This document shows, piece by piece, positions 61,798 through 64,000 of a stretch of DNA of 64,000 nucleotides. Made by a program: the position numbers and the translations under genes. The notes beneath the pieces are model-generated. The model made no database searches. It worked only from the letters and a program-made list of their open reading frames with translations, and had not been told where the DNA came from. The stretch is taken from the NCBI RefSeq assembly GCF_003002815.1, contig NZ_PVTF01000004.1:682001-746000 (forward strand), written 5' to 3'. Within the stretch, counting starts at the first letter, position 1; each line of letters opens with the position of its first letter. Source of the DNA: Umezawaea tangerina. Its GTDB lineage: Bacteria; Actinomycetota; Actinomycetes; Mycobacteriales; Pseudonocardiaceae.

Positions 61798-62649
61798 TCA
61801 CACCGCCTTGCGACGGGCGAAGTAGCGGTCCCCCGAACGCTGGAGCTCCAGCGGTTGGGCGAAGGTCGTGGAGAGGTTCTCCTCGGTCAGCACGTCGTCG
61901 AGCAGGCCCTGCGCGACCACCCCGCCCTCGCGCAGCATCAGCACGTGCGTGAAACCGGGCGGGATCTCCTCCACGTGGTGGGTGACCAGCACCATCGCGG
62001 GCGCGTCCGGGTCCATCGCCAGCTCGGACAGCCGCGCGACCAGGTCCTCCCGGCCGCCGAGGTCGAGGCCCGCGGCGGGCTCGTCCAGCAGCAGCATCTC
62101 GGGGTCGGTCATCAGCGCCCTGGCGATCAGCGTGCGCTTGCGCTCGCCCTCCGACAGCGTCCCGTAGGTGCGGTCGGCCAGGTGCTCGATGCCGAGCGTG
62201 CCCAGCAGCTCCTTCGCACGGGTGGTGTCCACGACGTCGTAGTCCTCGCGCCAGCGGCCGAGGACCGCGTAGCCGGCGCTCACCACCACGTCGACGACCT
62301 TCTCGTCCGCGGGCACCCGCCCGTTGAGCGCCGCCGAGCACAGCCCGATCCGCGGCTTCAGCTCCCGCACGTCGGTCTTCCCGATGCGCTCGCCCAGCAG
62401 GTGCAGCTTCCCCTTCGTGGGGTGCAGCTCCGCGCTGGCCAGCCTCAACAGGGTGGTCTTGCCCGCGCCGTTGGGCCCGAGCACCACCCAGCGCTCGTCC
62501 AGTTCGACACTCCAGTCGACGTCGCCGACGAGCGTGGTCCTGCCACGACGCACGGCGACCCCGGCCATGTGGACGACCAGATCGGTCACGTCGACTTCCG
62601 AACTCTGCACAGTGCCCTGCCTCGCCCCGTGGTCGGTCACGTGACCCAT
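61798..62649 (-). CDS. ABC transporter ATP-binding protein (YlmA/Rv3041c-like)
   Basis: About 283 residues from the ATG at 62649; a GTG near 62592 would remove an atypical 19-residue leader. Walker A LGPNGAGKTTLLRLA, Q-loop region RIGLCSAALNGR (atypical), signature LSEGERKRTLIARALM, Walker B MLLLDEPAAGLDLGGRE and H-loop VLVTHHVEEIP are all present. No permease gene is adjacent, so it may energise an unlinked transporter or act in a non-transport role, as for stand-alone actinobacterial homologues. Confidence 0.9.
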   Translation of the reverse strand: MGHVTDHGARQGTVQSSEVDVTDLVVHMAGVAVRRGRTTLVGDVDWSVELDERWVVLGPNGAGKTTLLRLASAELHPTKGKLHLLGERIGKTDVRELKPRIGLCSAALNGRVPADEKVVDVVVSAGYAVLGRWREDYDVVDTTRAKELLGTLGIEHLADRTYGTLSEGERKRTLIARALMTDPEMLLLDEPAAGLDLGGREDLVARLSELAMDPDAPAMVLVTHHVEEIPPGFTHVLMLREGGVVAQGLLDDVLTEENLSTTFAQPLELQRSGDRYFARRKAV

Positions 62650-62729
62650 TGTTTCCGACCACCCCCCGGCACTGGTGCGGCGGGGTTACTCACGCGCCGA
62701 TTGTCGGTCCGGCCTGACAGGATCTAGGG

Positions 62730-64000
62730 ATGGCAGCCGACTCGCCCGTCCTCGCAGGCCGACCGTTCCCGTTGGGCGCCCACCCGGAGGCGGGGGGCGT
62801 CCGGTTCGCGGTGTCCGCGCCGTCCGCGGAGGCCGTGGAAGTGTGCCTGATCAGCGAGGACGGCACGGAGAACCGGATCGAGCTGACCGAGCGCACGTTC
62901 GGCGTGTGGCACGGTCTGGTCGCCGGTGTCACCCCCGGACAGCGGTACGGCTACCGCGTGCACGGGCCGTACGACCCGTCGCGCGGCCTGCGCGGCAACC
63001 CGGCGAAGCTGCTGGTCGACCCGTACGCGAAGCGGATCACCGGCAAGGTGACCGACCTGGACGCCGCGCTCGGCTACGTCGGCGACCCGATGCTGGGCCC
63101 GCCGTCGGTGGTCGACTCGCTGGGCAGCGTGCCGCTGTCGGTGGTCACCTCGCCCGGCGGCCCGGACACCGGCACGAAGCCCGAGGTGCCGTTCGAGGAA
63201 GCGGTCATCTACGAGCTGCACGTGCGCGGCTTCACCCGCATGCACCCGGACGTGCCGGAGCACCTGCGCGGCACCTACCTCGGGCTCGCCCACCCGGCCG
63301 TGGTCGAGCACCTGGTGCGGCTCGGCGTCACGACCGTCGAGCTGCTGCCCGTGCACGCGTTCCAGGACGAGCCCGCGCTGATGCGCGAGGGCCGCGTCAA
63401 CTACTGGGGCTACTCGCCGCTGGGCTACTTCGCCCCGCACCCCGACTACGCCTCCGAGCCCAGCCGCGAGGTCGAGGAGTTCCGCACGATGGTGGCCGCG
63501 ATGCACGCGGCGGGCATCGAGGTGCTGATCGACGTGGTGTTCAACCACACCTGCGAGGGCGGCCCGGACGGCCCGACGCTGTCGTTGCGCGGGTTCGACG
63601 CGCCCGGCTACTACCTGCACGTCGCCGGTGGCGGCACGCTCGACATCACCGGCTGCGGCAACACCCTGGAGGCCGGGTCGCCGCAGGTCGTGCGCCTGGT
63701 CACCGACTCGCTGCGGTACTGGGCCACCGAGCTCGGCGTCGACGGCTTCCGCTTCGACCTCGCCAGCACGATGGGGCGGCCCGGCGGCGGGTACTTCGAC
63801 CGCAACTCGGCGCTGCTCACCGCCATCACCACCGACCCCGTGCTGTCCCGCTGCAAGCTCATCGCCGAGCCGTGGGATGCCACCGGCGACGGTTACCGCG
63901 TCGGCGACTTCGGCGTGCAGTGGGCCGAGTGGAACGGCCGCTACCGCGACACCGTGCGCGACTTCTGGCGCGGCGCGATCGGCGTCCGCGACCTCGCCTA
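62730..64000 (+). CDS. glgX: Glycogen debranching enzyme GlgX/TreX, 5' part (runs off the window)
   Basis: The first ~423 residues of a GH13 isoamylase-type debranching enzyme that hydrolyses alpha-1,6 branches. The N-terminal CBM48 sandwich (FPLGAHPEAGGVRFAVSAPSAEAVEV, HGPYDPSRGLRGNPAKLLVDPYAK) is followed by the TIM barrel: VIYELHVRGFTRMHP, INYWGYSPLGYFAPHPDY-like (VNYWGYSPLGYFAPHPDY here), VLIDVVFNHTCEG, VDGFRFDLASTMG with nucleophile Asp, and LIAEPWDATGDGY with the acid Glu. It is divergent from the ABC ATPase. The gene continues past base 64000. Confidence 0.95.
   Translation, partial: MAADSPVLAGRPFPLGAHPEAGGVRFAVSAPSAEAVEVCLISEDGTENRIELTERTFGVWHGLVAGVTPGQRYGYRVHGPYDPSRGLRGNPAKLLVDPYAKRITGKVTDLDAALGYVGDPMLGPPSVVDSLGSVPLSVVTSPGGPDTGTKPEVPFEEAVIYELHVRGFTRMHPDVPEHLRGTYLGLAHPAVVEHLVRLGVTTVELLPVHAFQDEPALMREGRVNYWGYSPLGYFAPHPDYASEPSREVEEFRTMVAAMHAAGIEVLIDVVFNHTCEGGPDGPTLSLRGFDAPGYYLHVAGGGTLDITGCGNTLEAGSPQVVRLVTDSLRYWATELGVDGFRFDLASTMGRPGGGYFDRNSALLTAITTDPVLSRCKLIAEPWDATGDGYRVGDFGVQWAEWNGRYRDTVRDFWRGAIGVRDLA

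Overview
The window is very GC-rich, with C/G-ending codons, frequent GTG starts, chains of 1- and 4-base start/stop overlaps and several apparently leaderless promoters. This points to an actinomycete, most likely a Pseudonocardiaceae/Actinosynnemataceae-type genome (Saccharothrix, Actinosynnema or Lentzea relatives). That placement is inference from gene content and composition; no search was run. I saw no tRNA, rRNA or CRISPR array.

Backbone. The ends and much of the middle follow a conserved actinobacterial order that I recognise from the Mycobacterium tuberculosis region around Rv3014c-Rv3041c (locus tags from memory): ligA (partial, 1-1123), methionine synthase-like (6726), mnmA and cysteine desulfurase (14059-16354), a PlsC/OlsB acyltransferase pair (17745-19372), etfBA (21015-22771), methyltransferase, GH57 and GT4 (26889-30367), a hexapeptide acetyltransferase (37952), a THUMP-like methyltransferase (58053), a further methyltransferase (59214), enoyl-CoA hydratase (60157) and an ABC ATPase (61798). 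In mycobacteria this set includes genes for 6-O-methylglucose lipopolysaccharide. Also present are sdhCAB with a divergent LysR gene (1867-6085), serine/threonine dehydratase, DegV, a DivIVA-like/OmpA-like trio (24531-26552) and a partial glgX at the right edge.

Accessory insertions. (i) 30374-31523: a two-gene membrane/GAF operon next to an AT-rich divergent region with a perfect 26-bp palindrome. (ii) 32014-37674: a two-component system followed by a three-gene ABC importer. (iii) 38692-45831: LysR, M20 hydrolase and diaminopropionate ammonia-lyase-like genes, a secreted GH92 mannosidase and a HAD hydrolase. (iv) 45869-46967: a degenerate IS481-family element. (v) 46969-56938: the main discovery candidate, two divergent operons encoding a sugar-phosphate cyclase, a fused BadF-type kinase/TIM-barrel isomerase, a GlgC-like nucleotidyltransferase, a GT20 (OtsA/VldE-like) transferase, a class III aminotransferase, a zinc-type dehydrogenase, an SDR and an exporter. 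These roles match the validamycin logic (ValA, C, B, L, M, N, H), in an arrangement with a fused kinase-isomerase and no VOC epimerase. A 14-bp inverted repeat lies in the shared promoter region.

Repeats. Three copies of a roughly 290-335 bp intergenic element (13697, 24152, 37577) lie between convergent genes. Each has a perfect 22-24 bp hairpin whose ends are conserved while the middle differs and stays complementary, plus a tail of short CATC-started hairpin modules. In all three cases the flanking DNA is G-rich over C on the strand that carries the element in forward orientation. Copy C supplies the stop codon of the ABC ATPase gene.
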